This document shows positions 34,288-41,524 of a stretch of DNA of 64,000 nt, piece after piece; the stretch's first letter is position 1; each line of letters opens with the position of its first letter. A program made the translations under genes and the position numbers. The notes under the pieces are model-generated. The model was not told the DNA's origin, did not search any database, and worked only from the letters and a program-made list of their open reading frames with translations. The stretch spans positions 227,130,872 to 227,194,871 of the forward strand of contig NC_077233.1 in NCBI RefSeq assembly GCF_027887165.1. The letters are read 5' to 3'. This stretch comes from Monodelphis domestica (Eukaryota > Chordata > Mammalia > Didelphimorphia > Didelphidae).

Positions 34288-37167
34288 GAGGTATTTATGC
34301 CAGTTGACAAGAAAAACTGTGAAATTTAAATCCAATGGCACAGCCACTAGGGAGAAGAGTTTCCAAAACATAAGCATTAAATTATACCAACAGTGGGAAG
34401 GAAATGGTTTACTTGTGTGCTCTGTTGAAAATGACTTTCACTAAACTAGGGATTATTTTTTGCTACAATATTTGAAATTCATGAACCTCTTTATCTCTTG
34501 CAAAAGTTTTTTTTTCCCTCACTAAATATGTAAACTTCTAACCAACTATTGAAACTTATGAAAATTACAACTTTGGGGGGTCATATTTATCCCTTCCTCT
34601 TCTCCCCACAAAAGAAACAACTTTGACTTTTTAAAATGCAAATCAAAATTCTCTCAAAATTAATAGAGAAATTATAACAGACCTCAATCTTTAATGCTAT
34701 ATAAAAGGAGGTGAACAGGTATCAAGGGAACATTATTATGATTTTAAATTATTTAAATTCTAGAAATTAATATTTTAAATGTTATTAATGAATCTGAATC
34801 CTTATTTCTATTCAATTCTTTCATCTAGTTTAGACCTCATCATTAAGTGATGTGTCAAATATCTATAGTTATTTTAATATTTAGACATTATATCAGAAAA
34901 CTCTGAAGTGATTTCATGGTCATTACTGTTTATCATTCAAACCTTATATGTTTGATATATGATATGATATTATATGATAGAGAAATTTTGTCAATAATTT
35001 TCAATTTATTCTGAAATGCAGAAAACTTCAATTCCTAGACAAATAAGGTCAAATTAGAGACTAATACCTTTTTTCTCCATAAAAATTCAAAATTACTTTG
35101 AAAATTAAGGAATAATTTCTTCAAGAAGAAGGGATATAACTTCTCCCCCTCTTTAGCAAAAAGAATCACACCTTAAAATTACTTGTTAGATTTCACAACA
35201 TTTTAGCATTCATTTCCTTTGAAATTAATGAGATCATTTTCTTTCTGCTTGGATTTCACTTAACAATCCCAGACTTGGCAGCCCATTCATGGTAGGTACA
35301 TTCATAAGACCTTCCAATTTAATTTTAGTAAGTACAGTGTGAAGTGTGTGAAGTAACACAGACACACATTTTCACATATTTCTGAAATATCTCTTTTTTT
35401 TTTACCACTTCTGTTCCAGCCCTCTACTGCTCTATTAAAGGATACACCATATGCCAATGTCATATGATTCCACATGTCAGTATCACAAACCTAAAGGAGA
35501 GTCTGGGCTCAGATAGGAGAGATCAAGGCATATTTTTTTAAAAGGCAACACAGAAACATATACTACATCCCTCAACTCAGGAAGAAGAAAAAAAAAGAAA
35601 TTCAATAATGTTTTCTTTTGGTGTTTACAAGAAAAGAATCTCACATTCAAGTACTCATCAATAATGGTCCCTAGGAAACAAACTAGATACTCCCATTGTC
35701 ACAGCAATGGTGGGGAACTGAATTTTAACCCTTTCTTTCAAGAACAGTGAAGAGAAATATTTGGCCTATTGGCTCCTAGAATCAGAGAATAAGGATGGGA
35801 CAAACGGAAAACAGAAGAGTTTTCTCACAGGAACCATTTGGAGAACCAAATGTAACTTCACAATGGCAGCTTGGAGGCGAGACTAGATTTATAGATCCGC
35901 AGCCAGGAACTGAGAGTTTCCCCCTCCCCGACCCGCCCCCAAACTATACAAGTGACAATTTGTTCGATTCTATTTTCATTTAGGAACCTCTGTCTCTGTT
36001 TCCTTCTGTCTGTCTCTGGCTCCCCTGTCTCCGCTCTTCTTCCTTTTCCTCCGTTATCCTCTTCTCCACCCATAACCCATTTCTCCCCTTTGCCCTCTCC
36101 TCCTTTTCCATCTCTCTCTCTTATTAGCCCATCTGTGTTCCTTTCCCCCATTTTTCTACTCCCTTTCTTGTTCTCTTCTCTCCCCTGCTTCTTTCCCTCT
36201 CTCTTCCACCTTTTCCTTTTTTTCTTCTCCCTTTTATCTCTTTCCTTCCCTTCTCCACTCCACCTCCTCCTTTTTCTTCTCTCTCCTTCCCTCTTCTCTC
36301 ACTGTCTGTCTCCCTGTCACACAGACAGGTAAGTAAAGATGTGAATAGAATCATGAACATTCTAAGTTAACTGCAAATACAAACGCACTATATATAACCC
36401 AACACGTACACAACCAATCTCATCCACGCTGCCGTGAACACTACCACACTCTTCCTACATCACCCTTTCTCCACTCCCCACCATCCTCCCCTCAAGTTCA
36501 GGCTAAGAGAAATTTTCTGGGAATTTGGCACCTGGGAACTAGTCTCTCAAGTGGATGGTAAGGGTCCTAATTCCCAATCCTCCTCGAGGCTGAGTTCTGT
36601 AACCCTCCTACTTCTCTCTCTCCTACATCCCCAATTCAAGCTACCTAACATCCCGCAGGGTATGCCCCCACTCCCAACTCTCGGTACCTCGAGGGCTTCC
36701 AGCCTGTCTTTCAGGCTCTGCATGGTCCGGCTCAGTTGGTCAATGACCTGGCCGGGGTCTCGGGGAAGGTCACCCATGGTATCTTTGCCGGTCCCAGTTT
36801 TGCTGTATTCCTTCCTCCAGGGGCCAGACTTGCCGTCGGCACCGCCAGCCATACTCTCACAGCGGGTCAGCTTGCCGGTCAGCTCGCGGATAGTCTCCCG
36901 CTGGTTTCCAATGGTCTCCTTCTGCTGCAGGATGGTCTCCCGCAGCTGCAACACGGTAGCTTTGAGCTCCTCTTCGGGGGTCAGCGCGCCTCCCTGAATA
37001 GGGACTGATGGGAATGGACATCCTGCGCTAGTAGCGTCCAGGGGCAGTGAGGTGCACACGAACCGGCTCCCGGGTGGCGCCTGGCTCTCCTGACTCCGCA
37101 CTCCTATCCCCCACCCACCCCCAGAAACCACCAAGAACACGACGCCTGTGGCCAGCAGCGCCAGCAT
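18071..37167 (-). CDS. NPTX2: Neuronal pentraxin 2, complete five-exon coding region
   Basis: Secreted neuronal pentraxin (Narp) that gathers AMPA receptors at excitatory synapses and is induced by neuronal activity (family knowledge). The exons are 36688-37167, 34007-34223, 26473-26717, 23670-23849 and 18071-18298, joined as 480+217+245+180+228 = 1350 nt, which gives 449 residues and a TAG stop. All introns have GT-AG ends and compatible phases. In order the protein has a signal peptide (about 1-17), N-terminal cysteines C38, C50 and C103, coiled coils (about 66-100 and 140-230), and a pentraxin domain (about 240-449). N-glycosylation sequons lie at N166, N207 and N411. These match the human sites that I recall once an 18-residue exon 1 excess is subtracted. 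I identified the gene by remembered near-identity to human NPTX2 over exons 2-5. NPTX1 and NPTXR are less likely. Confidence 0.97.
18480..18590 (-). mobile_element. MIR-type SINE fragment, NPTX2 intron 4
   Basis: AAGGGACCTCTGAGATTCCA and ATGTGAAGAAATGAGGATT. Confidence 0.5.
18699..19284. repeat. Polypurine array with (GGAA)n, (GGGA)n and GAAA units, NPTX2 intron 4
   Basis: Nearly 600 bp of almost pure purine on the plus strand, so polypyrimidine on the NPTX2 transcript strand. It is layered: mixed GAAA/GGAGA at the left, (GGGA)n at about 18889-18926 and 18999-19027, then over 200 bp of (GGAA)n with one phase break near 19162. All long reading frames here, on both strands, are repeat artefacts. 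Confidence 0.95.
19340..19580 (+). mobile_element. MIR/THER-type SINE right after the polypurine array
   Basis: CTAAGTTCAAATATTTCTGC, GTCCTCATCTGCAAAATTGG, AAATGAGATAATATATGGAA and GCTATATACATTCATG. Confidence 0.65.
20085..20205 (+). repeat. Dispersed GTGCCA repeat module
   Basis: TAGATGTTTGTTAAGGGCCT, GTGCCAAGAACTAGGGAGAG and TGGAGTTTACAGTCTAATAA. The same module occurs at 65, 1010, 40800, 52030 and 58530. Confidence 0.6.
20208..20372 (-). mobile_element. MIR-type SINE, NPTX2 intron 4
   Basis: CTCATTTCATATATGAGACA and CAACTTGCCCAAGGTCAAGC. Confidence 0.65.
20450..20910. promoter_or_regulatory. Candidate conserved non-coding segment, NPTX2 intron 4
   Basis: A repeat-free stretch with balanced composition and motifs such as AGCTTTAGCTAATG, TGACGTTTGTCAC and CAATTCATCAGC. 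Conservation is suspected from its look only. Confidence 0.3.
20925..21290 (+). mobile_element. Old L1 3' fragment in NPTX2 intron 4
   Basis: It can be read as L1 ORF2 C-terminus ([10 protein letters not shown], then [15 protein letters not shown]) followed by 3' UTR-like CTTCCTGACAGAGGAGATGG. Strongly decayed. Confidence 0.7.
21295..21655. repeat. Possible unnamed dispersed repeat, NPTX2 intron 4
   Basis: GCACCCCCATGATCTGGAAA, TTTGGCCCTCCCTTCATACC and GACATCTGTTGGTCTTCATG read like a DNA-transposon or LTR-like repeat, but I cannot name it and saw no clear ends. Confidence 0.35.
21660..21721. repeat. (GATA)n microsatellite, NPTX2 intron 4
   Basis: About 15 units of TAGA, ending in TATGTATATATA. 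Confidence 0.95.
22050..22150 (+). mobile_element. L2 fragment near its 3' end, NPTX2 intron 4
   Basis: CTGTAAGGTCTTTGAGGGCA and GGGACTATTTTGTG. Confidence 0.5.
22370..22454. repeat. (TA)n with TATACA variants, NPTX2 intron 4
   Basis: A 30-bp TA run followed by ACATATATACATATAT-type units. Confidence 0.93.
22690..23095 (+). mobile_element. Old L1 3' UTR in NPTX2 intron 4
   Basis: It matches the typical marsupial L1 tail: GATCAATACAATGACCAAC, ATGAAGCATGCTACCTCC, TTTTTGGACATGG, TTTGCTAAACTATGCATAT, and an AATAAATTCTTGTTTATTG end with an A-rich tail. Confidence 0.78.
23670..23849 (-). CDS. NPTX2: NPTX2 exon 4: pentraxin signature
   Basis: This exon codes for residues 315-374 and is exactly 60 codons, phase 0 at both ends. 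It holds the pentraxin family signature H329-I-C-V-T-W334 (pattern HxCxSW/TW). It ends with the first part of the calcium site, G371-Q-E373-Q374, which lines up with E138-Q139 of C-reactive protein. The first codon is GTG for valine ([10 protein letters not shown]), an ordinary internal residue and not a start. The acceptor is ATACAG|GTGGCT and the donor is CAG|GTGAGT, the strongest donor of the gene. Confidence 0.96.
24010..24205 (+). mobile_element. MIR-type SINE, NPTX2 intron 3 side of exon 4
   Basis: GAGCCAAGAGTTTGGGATTC, CCATTGGACCTATCTGGGTT and AATGGAAATAATAATATCTG. The core is weak. Confidence 0.55.
24640..25020. promoter_or_regulatory. Candidate conserved non-coding segment, NPTX2 intron 3
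   Basis: Repeat-free, with TAAT-rich words (CTGTAATTAACAG, ACAATTAATAGC) near GC-balanced sequence. Confidence 0.28.
25150..25445 (+). mobile_element. L2 3' end, NPTX2 intron 3
   Basis: CAGCTCAAATCTCATCTTCT, CATGAGGGCAGGGACTATTT and CAGTGCCTGGCGTAAAGTTA with AATAAATGCTTGTTGA. Confidence 0.82.
25925..26050 (-). mobile_element. MIR-type SINE fragment, NPTX2 intron 3
   Basis: GATCTCACAAGCCAGCTTGT and CTCATTGTTCAGATGAAGAA. Confidence 0.5.
26080..26104. repeat. (TA)n run, NPTX2 intron 3
   Basis: About 12 TA units. Confidence 0.9.
26108..26255 (-). mobile_element. CORE-SINE head portion, NPTX2 intron 3
   Basis: GACTTGCCCAAGGGCACACA and CTGTGGCACCTAGTTGCTCC, next to a (TA)n run at 26080-26104. 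Confidence 0.65.
26473..26717 (-). CDS. NPTX2: NPTX2 exon 3: start of the pentraxin domain
   Basis: This exon codes for residues 233-314. It reads [20 protein letters not shown] at the join and ends [10 protein letters not shown]. It opens the jelly-roll pentraxin fold. C271 in FTICLWLRS is the expected partner of C331 in exon 4 for the domain's disulfide. The acceptor is CTCTAG|GTAACAG and the donor is AAG|GTAAGA. One base from exon 2 plus 245 bases makes 82 whole codons, so the exon ends in phase 0. The residue after SYAV is serine, where I recall proline in human. Confidence 0.96.
26800..27645. other. NPTX2 intron 2 near exon 3: nothing recognised
   Basis: A/T-rich, with a short polypurine GGGGGAGGGGAGGAGGAAG near 27320. 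No frame and no repeat. Confidence 0.5.
27650..27885 (+). mobile_element. Marsupial CORE-SINE, NPTX2 intron 2
   Basis: AAATCCAGCCTCGGACACTT, GCTATGTGACCCCAGGC and GACATGACTGAAATGATTG. Confidence 0.85.
27886..28080 (+). mobile_element. MIR-type SINE, NPTX2 intron 2
   Basis: AGCTGTGTGTGATCTTGGTT, GGACTCAGTTTATTCATCTA and AGATGATCTTTAAATTCTC. Confidence 0.65.
28085..28355 (-). mobile_element. MIR/THER-type SINE, NPTX2 intron 2
   Basis: CACTTACTATGTGTCAGGCA, GTCACTTGTCCATTGCCACA, GAACTCAGGTCTTCCTGACT and ACAACCTAGTTGC. Confidence 0.78.
28485..28670 (+). mobile_element. SINE with RTE-like tail, NPTX2 intron 2
   Basis: AGCCAAGTAGCACAGTGGAT at the head. The tail reads TAATACTAAATCAGAAAGTA with a T-rich end. 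Confidence 0.78.
29250..29515 (-). mobile_element. Marsupial CORE-SINE, NPTX2 intron 2
   Basis: TAGAGATACTGAACTGGTCT, GAAAACTGAGGCAAACAGG and CATCACTTAGTTGCTCA. Confidence 0.85.
30090..30352 (-). mobile_element. MIR/THER-type SINE, NPTX2 intron 2
   Basis: AGCACTTATTAAACACCTAC, TAGTTGAGGAAACTGAAGCA, CAAAGTCACACAGCTAGTAT and ATGCCATCTAGTTGCCCC. Confidence 0.82.
30355..30500. repeat. TA/TG-rich low-complexity stretch, NPTX2 intron 2
   Basis: A short (TG)n at 30368-30382 followed by A/T-only words such as ATATAATATA. Confidence 0.7.
30530..30630 (+). mobile_element. SINE core fragment, NPTX2 intron 2
   Basis: AATCAGGAAGAACTGGATAC and CTAGCTGTGTGACCCTGAGT. Confidence 0.6.
30790..31310. promoter_or_regulatory. 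Candidate enhancer, NPTX2 intron 2
   Basis: 520 bp without repeats. TAAT/ATTA homeodomain words are packed in the left half (CTAATTTAATAAGC, GGCTTAATTAGAGC). E-box CAGGTG lies at about 31101 and GCAGCAGCTCCTG near 31180. It is flanked by SINEs on both sides, the usual picture of a kept element among decayed repeats. Confidence 0.4.
31787..32012 (-). mobile_element. Marsupial CORE-SINE, NPTX2 intron 2
   Basis: GGGGATTTCTTGGCAAGATT, GATGAGGAAACTGAGGCAAT and AAACCCAGCTGCCCA. Confidence 0.85.
32600..32704. repeat. (TGGA)n microsatellite, NPTX2 intron 2
   Basis: Imperfect GATG/TATG units at the left become pure TGGA from about 32660. Confidence 0.93.
32700..32895 (+). mobile_element. MIR-type SINE fragment after the (TGGA)n array
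   Basis: GAGCATTAATTCAGGGGAAA, TAGGTGACCTTTGCTAAGTA and TAAATTTCCTCCTCTATTC. Confidence 0.55.
33080..33305 (-). mobile_element. MIR/THER-type SINE, NPTX2 intron 2
   Basis: AGCATTTATTAAGTACCAAA, TTTTACAGATGAGGAAACTG and CTTGCCCAGGTTCACATAGC. Confidence 0.8.
33575..33835 (+). mobile_element. Marsupial CORE-SINE, NPTX2 intron 2
   Basis: GACAGCTAGGTGGTGCGTTG at the head, ATCTTTGCCAAGAAACCCCA and GAGTTAGACAAGACAGAAAC at the tail, with an internal A-run. Confidence 0.87.
33840..33960 (+). mobile_element. MIR 3' fragment, 50 bp from NPTX2 exon 2
   Basis: GGCCTCAGTTTTCCCAACTG and AAATGAAGTTGGATGAGAGG. Confidence 0.6.
34007..34223 (-). CDS. NPTX2: NPTX2 exon 2: second coiled coil
   Basis: This exon codes for residues 161-232 plus the first base of codon 233. 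It starts HQLRVNVS, with sequon N166, and continues through [17 protein letters not shown] and LHNETS, with sequon N207, to SELER. The leucine-rich heptads fit the rod that assembles pentraxin subunits. The acceptor reads CTCTCAAAG|CAC and is preceded by an uninterrupted TC array instead of a mixed pyrimidine tract. The donor is GAG|GTAACT, phase 1. The open frame runs on through the TC array as a Leu-Ser repeat, but that part is intronic. Confidence 0.96.
34228..34284 (-). repeat. (TC)n microsatellite forming the exon 2 polypyrimidine tract
   Basis: 57 bp of pure GA on the plus strand (TC on the gene strand, about 28 units) end 4 nt before exon 2. The array contains no AG, so the AG-free zone before the real acceptor is at least 57 nt long. 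Confidence 0.95.
34290..35985. other. NPTX2 intron 1, A/T-rich part: nothing recognised
   Basis: About 1.7 kb with few repeats that I can name. It may hold old L1 or unique sequence. Confidence 0.45.
35990..36325. repeat. Pyrimidine-rich low-complexity tract, NPTX2 intron 1
   Basis: The plus strand is dominated by TCTCC, TTCC and CTCC runs for over 300 bp, ending 360 bp from exon 1. The gene strand is therefore purine-rich just inside intron 1. Open frames across it are compositional. Confidence 0.8.
36688..37167 (-). CDS. NPTX2: NPTX2 exon 1 coding part: signal peptide and first coiled coil
   Basis: This exon codes for residues 1-160. The start is the ATG at 37165-37167, because it opens [10 protein letters not shown], the family start. 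An in-frame GTG 15 nt upstream is not needed. Residues 2-15 are hydrophobic, as in a signal peptide. The motif GSRFVCTS holds C38. Residues 66-100 contain heptad-like [13 protein letters not shown] and [21 protein letters not shown] is kept at 128-139. Compared with human NPTX2 as I recall it, about 9 extra residues follow the signal peptide and about 9 more lie between C103 and GKDTMGD. The donor is GAG|GTACCG, a poor match to GTAAGT beyond position +3. The exon ends in phase 0 after LEALE. Confidence 0.96.
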
Positions 37168-37545
37168 TCTGCCCGATCCCACTGGATGGGAGCTTAACTC
37201 TCTTCACACCTCTACGAAGCCAACTGTGATATGGCTTAGCATTGAGGGAAGAGAGGGAAAAGGGATGGAGGAATTGGGCACAGACGGGCTATACTCCACC
37301 AGGGCACGACTTAGCGCTGGAGCAGAGAATTTTGCAAAATCTTCCGGAAACGGCAACAAAGTCCTAAGCCTCCCCTTCTCCAAGAGACTTGTCCTTTCCC
37401 TCCAACTCAGAAGACTAGTTCCTCGAGGAGACGAAGAGCCCAGCCGAGGCTCACACTCCTGCGCCGCTACTTGTTTGCTCTTGAAAACGGCTTAGGCTGG
37501 ACTTGTATTTTGCTGGGCACTGAGCAGTGCTCTCCTGTCAGATTC
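37168..37545 (-). promoter_or_regulatory. NPTX2: NPTX2 5' untranslated region (inferred)
   Basis: This is the span between the start ATG and the region just downstream of a TATA-like TTTAAGA on the gene strand at about 37565-37572. A GC-rich CGCGCGCGC run sits at 37548-37556. The start of transcription is inferred from motif spacing only. Confidence 0.4.
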
Positions 37546-37800
37546 AGCGCGCGCGCTCTCTCATTCTTAAAGCTAGGGGAAGGCGTGCGGGGCGCAGCCA
37601 CTAACGAGCCCTGATTGGCCGATGATCGGGCCGCGCGTCATCAGGGCTCCTTGTGCATAGCTGAGCAGGGAGGACCAGAACTGGGGGTTGGGGAGGGGCG
37701 GACGGTATGAGGATGGAGTGGCGGGTCTTCGCTTTTCCCATTGGCTGCGTCCCAGGCTGCGCGTGCAGGACTGACGGAGTGGAGAGAGGCGGGGGTGGGA
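37546..37800 (-). promoter_or_regulatory. NPTX2: Candidate NPTX2 core and proximal promoter
   Basis: On the gene strand, reading away from the gene, there is a TATA-like TTTAAGA (37565-37572), then a CCAAT box (plus strand GATTGGCC, 37613-37620), a CRE-like TGATGACGCGC (about 37634-37644), GC boxes (GGGGCGG at 37695-37701 and GGCGGGGG from 37788), and a second CCAAT box (plus ATTGGCT, 37740-37746). CpG is dense here compared with the rest of the window. A CRE-like element would suit an activity-induced gene, but that role is inferred. Confidence 0.6.
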
Positions 37801-37850
37801 GACTGGGGATGGTGGCTGGGGGTGGTAGGGGAAAGGAAGAGAGTAGGGCG

Positions 37851-38626
37851 AGGTAGTGGGCAGCTGTAGCGCACGGGTCCGAGAGGCTTAGAGTGGCGAG
37901 TTTCCTTTTTACCCCTGAGCTAATGGAGAAAAGAGGGGTTGGGGCGCGAGAGGGGGAGGGAAGGGAGTGTGTTGGCAGGACCAGTGACTGCAGCCTGCAT
38001 CCGGCCGGCTAAGGTCCTGAGGAGGAACGAAGCAGAAGCGGGTTTCAGCCCAGTCGTTATATTCTTTGACAGAACTCTTCACCCAGGCGTATCTGATCTT
38101 CGGCACTGCCAGGACGCTTCCGTTTAAAGACGCAAATAGTTTTAAAATCTATTTTCTAAGGTAAAAACGGGAGTGGGTGAGCCTCTCTCTGCCTCACTCC
38201 TTGCTCCCCCAAGTCCTACCCTTCACTACTCTAGGTTCTCCTCCCTAGTCAGGGAAACACTAGAAGCTAAGCTCTCTAGGTAGAAAAAAGAGGAAGGCGG
38301 CTAGTCAAATGTGAAACTCTGGATACCTCTAGTCTGAAAGAGAGGGGGAGGAAACCTAGAGACTCTTCCCCTGCAGTATGCGGTCCATATTCGCCTCTGC
38401 AAAGCTCTGCACGCGCCCCTTGGGGTAGCTTCAAAAGCAGCTTCCAAACCTTCCAAACATAGGCGCTGAGAATGAGCAGCTGGAGAAAGGGATTGACTTG
38501 GGTAGGAAAGGTGGGAAGGAGTCACGCAGCCGGCATTCTCCTTTCTTAAAATGACAGCCAGAAGTCTGGTAGTGTCGTTTCTTTGCCAGGATATTTATCC
38601 CAGAGAGGATGTAGGAAGGGCAGGTA
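37851..38626. other. Upstream flank of NPTX2
   Basis: Declining CpG content. No frame with support. It may hold distal promoter elements. Confidence 0.45.
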
Positions 38627-38825
38627 TCCAGAGCAGGGGTTTTTAACTTGGGATCTGCAGGACTTGCTTTGTTAATATTTTGTTAACTATGTTAATATAA
38701 TTTGTTTCCTTTGTAACTCTATATTTTCTGCATTTAAAAATATCTTTTGAAAAAGAATCCACAAGCTTCAGGAGTCTGCCGGAGTTCATTCTCAACCTAC
38801 TCCCCAAAACGGCTTAATAACCGTC
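38627..38825. mobile_element. hAT-like non-autonomous DNA transposon
   Basis: It begins CAGGGGTTTTTAACTTGGG and ends CTTAATAACCGTCAG, degenerate inverted ends of hAT type. Imperfect 8-bp flanks (ATCCAGAG and GCCTAGAG) could be the target duplication. The interior TAATATAATTTGTTTCCTTT is shared with 62.6 kb. Confidence 0.55.
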
Positions 38826-38829
38826 AGCC

Positions 38830-40780
38830 TAGAGGAATCTTGAGAAGTCCTCCTTTCCACTTAATTGATCCTTTCAGAAAGTAGGGATTATCCACAGAAC
38901 TTTCTCTTCCCACCAATGAACTCCCACCATCCCACCCCCACCCCAACCCTAGCAGTCAAATACAGCGTATCAGTAGGAATAGTAACCAATGCTATCCTTG
39001 ACACCTAAACCAGTAAACTAACACCACCAGAATATTTTCCTGCTCAAACATAAGTGTTTGTACTATTATTTTTCCTATAACATCATGTGTGCTTTGCAAC
39101 TGCAAATCTACTTTACTGTAAAAAGATTTTTTTAAATAGAAAAGCCAAAATAAACTCAAACAATTCCATAATATGATTGCAAAAATGGGACCAAATACAT
39201 CTCTCCTATTAGACTGAGAGCTTCTTTAGACAAATGTTTTTCCCCTTTTCTTTGTATCCCCAGTACTTCCTTTAAAAAATGCTAGTTGACTGACTTTTCC
39301 CCCTTCCTAACACTACCCACCTCTTGAAAATACTTCAAAATAATTCGATGGTCTTTAGGGCCCATAAGACTTTTCAGTGCTCCTTATAAAGAGGAATAAA
39401 CATTGTGGTTAAGCTAAATGTGGTACTCAAGTTTTAAGAATGAGATCTCTGCCTCCATATTTATGATGTCAGTTCCTAATGGGCCATATCACTGACTATG
39501 GGGCATAAACACTTCTACCCAGCTCATTCCTATAGTGGTATTGGTGAAGCTGGCACAAAGCAGAGTCCCCTGGCTCTTGCTGAGGTTAGAATGCAGTTTT
39601 CTTAATTCAAACTTCTGTCCACTCTTGGGAAAGAAGATCCAAGTGAAAATCCAATAATACAAAAACCCTGAACAGTTGCTTTTAGTCAAGTCCAGGGAGA
39701 ATTTACTGCACAGCTACAGGTAGAGCTGGTTAACAGCATTATAAATAGAAATCTTTCTGTTTTTCTTCTAGGTTTTGTTGTTGGGTTTTTTTAAGAAATA
39801 TTGTTGCAAGGTCATTGATCACATTATCCATTATACCAGAAATAAATGGATTTGTCACTTTTACATGGAAGCCAGCAAGGATTCAGAAAACAAACCATAT
39901 GAAAATAAATGGAATTATTATAATATAAACTAGACTGCAGTGATTAATCTCCAGAAACCAAACTTTGACCTGCTTTGCACTTCAAACAATAGCTGGTGTT
40001 ATGTAAATAATTGTGGGTTTTTCAAGGACAGTATTTCAGAACTATGGGGGAGAAAAAAGGACTATGCATAAAAAGATTTGCATAGCAAAAATGCTTAAGA
40101 ATACAGCACCAAGTCATGGAGAAAGTTGAAGTAATAATTCAGACATTTCAGGTCTCCTTCTTATGAAATATTTTGTGAGGGAATCAGAGATGGTACATAT
40201 CCATTCACATGAATATGTTTTATTTCAGGCATGTTTAATTCTCATCTTCTCTCATCACTGTTGACATGCCCTCAGACTCTTTTTCCTTCTATAGATGCTT
40301 TTTTTCCCCCTGCTGGTATCTTATGTCAGACTGGACCAAGTAAAATGGAGGCCAGAGAAAAGAATATAACAGCTAGTAAAATAAATTGCAAAACAAAGTT
40401 GTGAAAGCAACATAATTTGAACTTGCAGAGCAGTCAGTAATTCTATCCCCATGAATATTCTCTCCACCTTTACTATTAGCAACTGTTCCTTGTTTTCCTC
40501 TATAATTCTTGTCCATGTATCAATACCTTAGTCACACATTGAAGTATCAATGACTAAATTAATGTTCGTAGATGGTCTAAGTATGTGATCTTTAACATCC
40601 ATCTCTTTTTCGACTTTCCTGCCAACATCTTGATGGATGCAGGAAAAGGGTGCAATCTTAGCTCTTTTATGGATCACCACATCCAAAACAATTCAGCACT
40701 TAGTGGCCCACTTTGTAATGAGTGATGAGTCTCACTTTGGTTAGCTAGATGGTCCCAGGACAATAGATACAGTCAGTGTC
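38830..40780. other. Intergenic, only one L2 tail recognised
   Basis: Apart from the L2 tail at 39.2 kb, I see no repeats, frames or RNA genes. Confidence 0.45.
39190..39300 (+). mobile_element. L2 3' tail
   Basis: CTCCTATTAGACTGAGAGCT, TTTGTATCCCCAGTACTTCC and GCTAGTTGACTGAC. Truncated on both sides. Confidence 0.55.
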
Positions 40781-40789
40781 TGAATCAAT

Positions 40790-41060
40790 AACCAAATAAC
40801 AAGCCTTTATTAGGCACTGGCTATGTGCCAGGCATTGAGCTAGGGATTAAAAAGAGAGAGAGAAATAATATTATCAAGGAGCATGTTTTAGGGGGGACAT
40901 ATGATGTATAAAATACAAAATTTATGCAAAATAATACAAAATGATATTTAAAATCTTAGCAATTGGGGATATTAGGATAGTAAATAGGATGTTTCAAGAG
41001 ACAGGTGTGTGTGTTTCAGGCATAAGGGACAATCTGTACAAAGGCACAGAGGTGGGAGAT
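40790..41060 (+). repeat. Dispersed GTGCCA repeat module
   Basis: GCACTGGCTATGTGCCAGGC, ATCAAGGAGCATG and the flanking GGCATAAGGGACAATCTGTA. Confidence 0.55.
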
Positions 41061-41524
41061 GGCAAAAGAGTTTATACCACCTAAAATGTTCACATAGACA
41101 ATAATGTGAATATTTATAAAGGACCACAAAGAATAGAGGTAGAAAGAGTGACTTTATTCTTTATGCTTAGAATACTGATTATGTTTGGTTTGAGTATAAT
41201 GTTTATTCCTCCCTGTAGGCAATGCTAAAAGGTTTGTTAATAGTTCCTAAATATCAATTAATTATTTTTATGTATTTTCCAGAAGCGAGATGTCAAGTAT
41301 GAAGAACAACAAGCAAAATGATTTGGCCAGACCATTGCAAATGAATGAATAAATGAATTTATATAGCACTTTAAAGTTTTACAAAACTACTTATGTTTTA
41401 TCTTGTTACATCTCAACATATGTGGAAACTGAGGCTGTTCAGGGTTGTACAACTAGTAAATGTTTTAAGCAAAATTTATACTTGGGTCTTCCTGATTCCA
41501 AATGGATACACTCTCTCCATCAGA

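Larger units (their letters stand above)
36760..37850. promoter_or_regulatory. CpG-rich island over NPTX2 exon 1 and promoter
   Basis: CpG dinucleotides are frequent from exon 1 through the upstream region and rare almost everywhere else in the 64 kb. This is the usual mark of an unmethylated germline promoter. The borders are judged by eye. Confidence 0.75.

Noticed and set aside
33972-34444. Leu-Ser and Arg-Glu repeat frames over the TC/GA array beside NPTX2 exon 2
   Set aside because: The real coding exon ends at the acceptor at 34223; beyond it the frames only read the dinucleotide repeat.
35952-36360. 126-codon pyrimidine-tract frame and its antisense partner
   Set aside because: Composition artefacts of the C/T-rich intron 1 tract.
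36434-37008. Plus-strand frames of 187 and 90 codons over NPTX2 exon 1
   Set aside because: Antisense shadows of a GC-rich coding exon.
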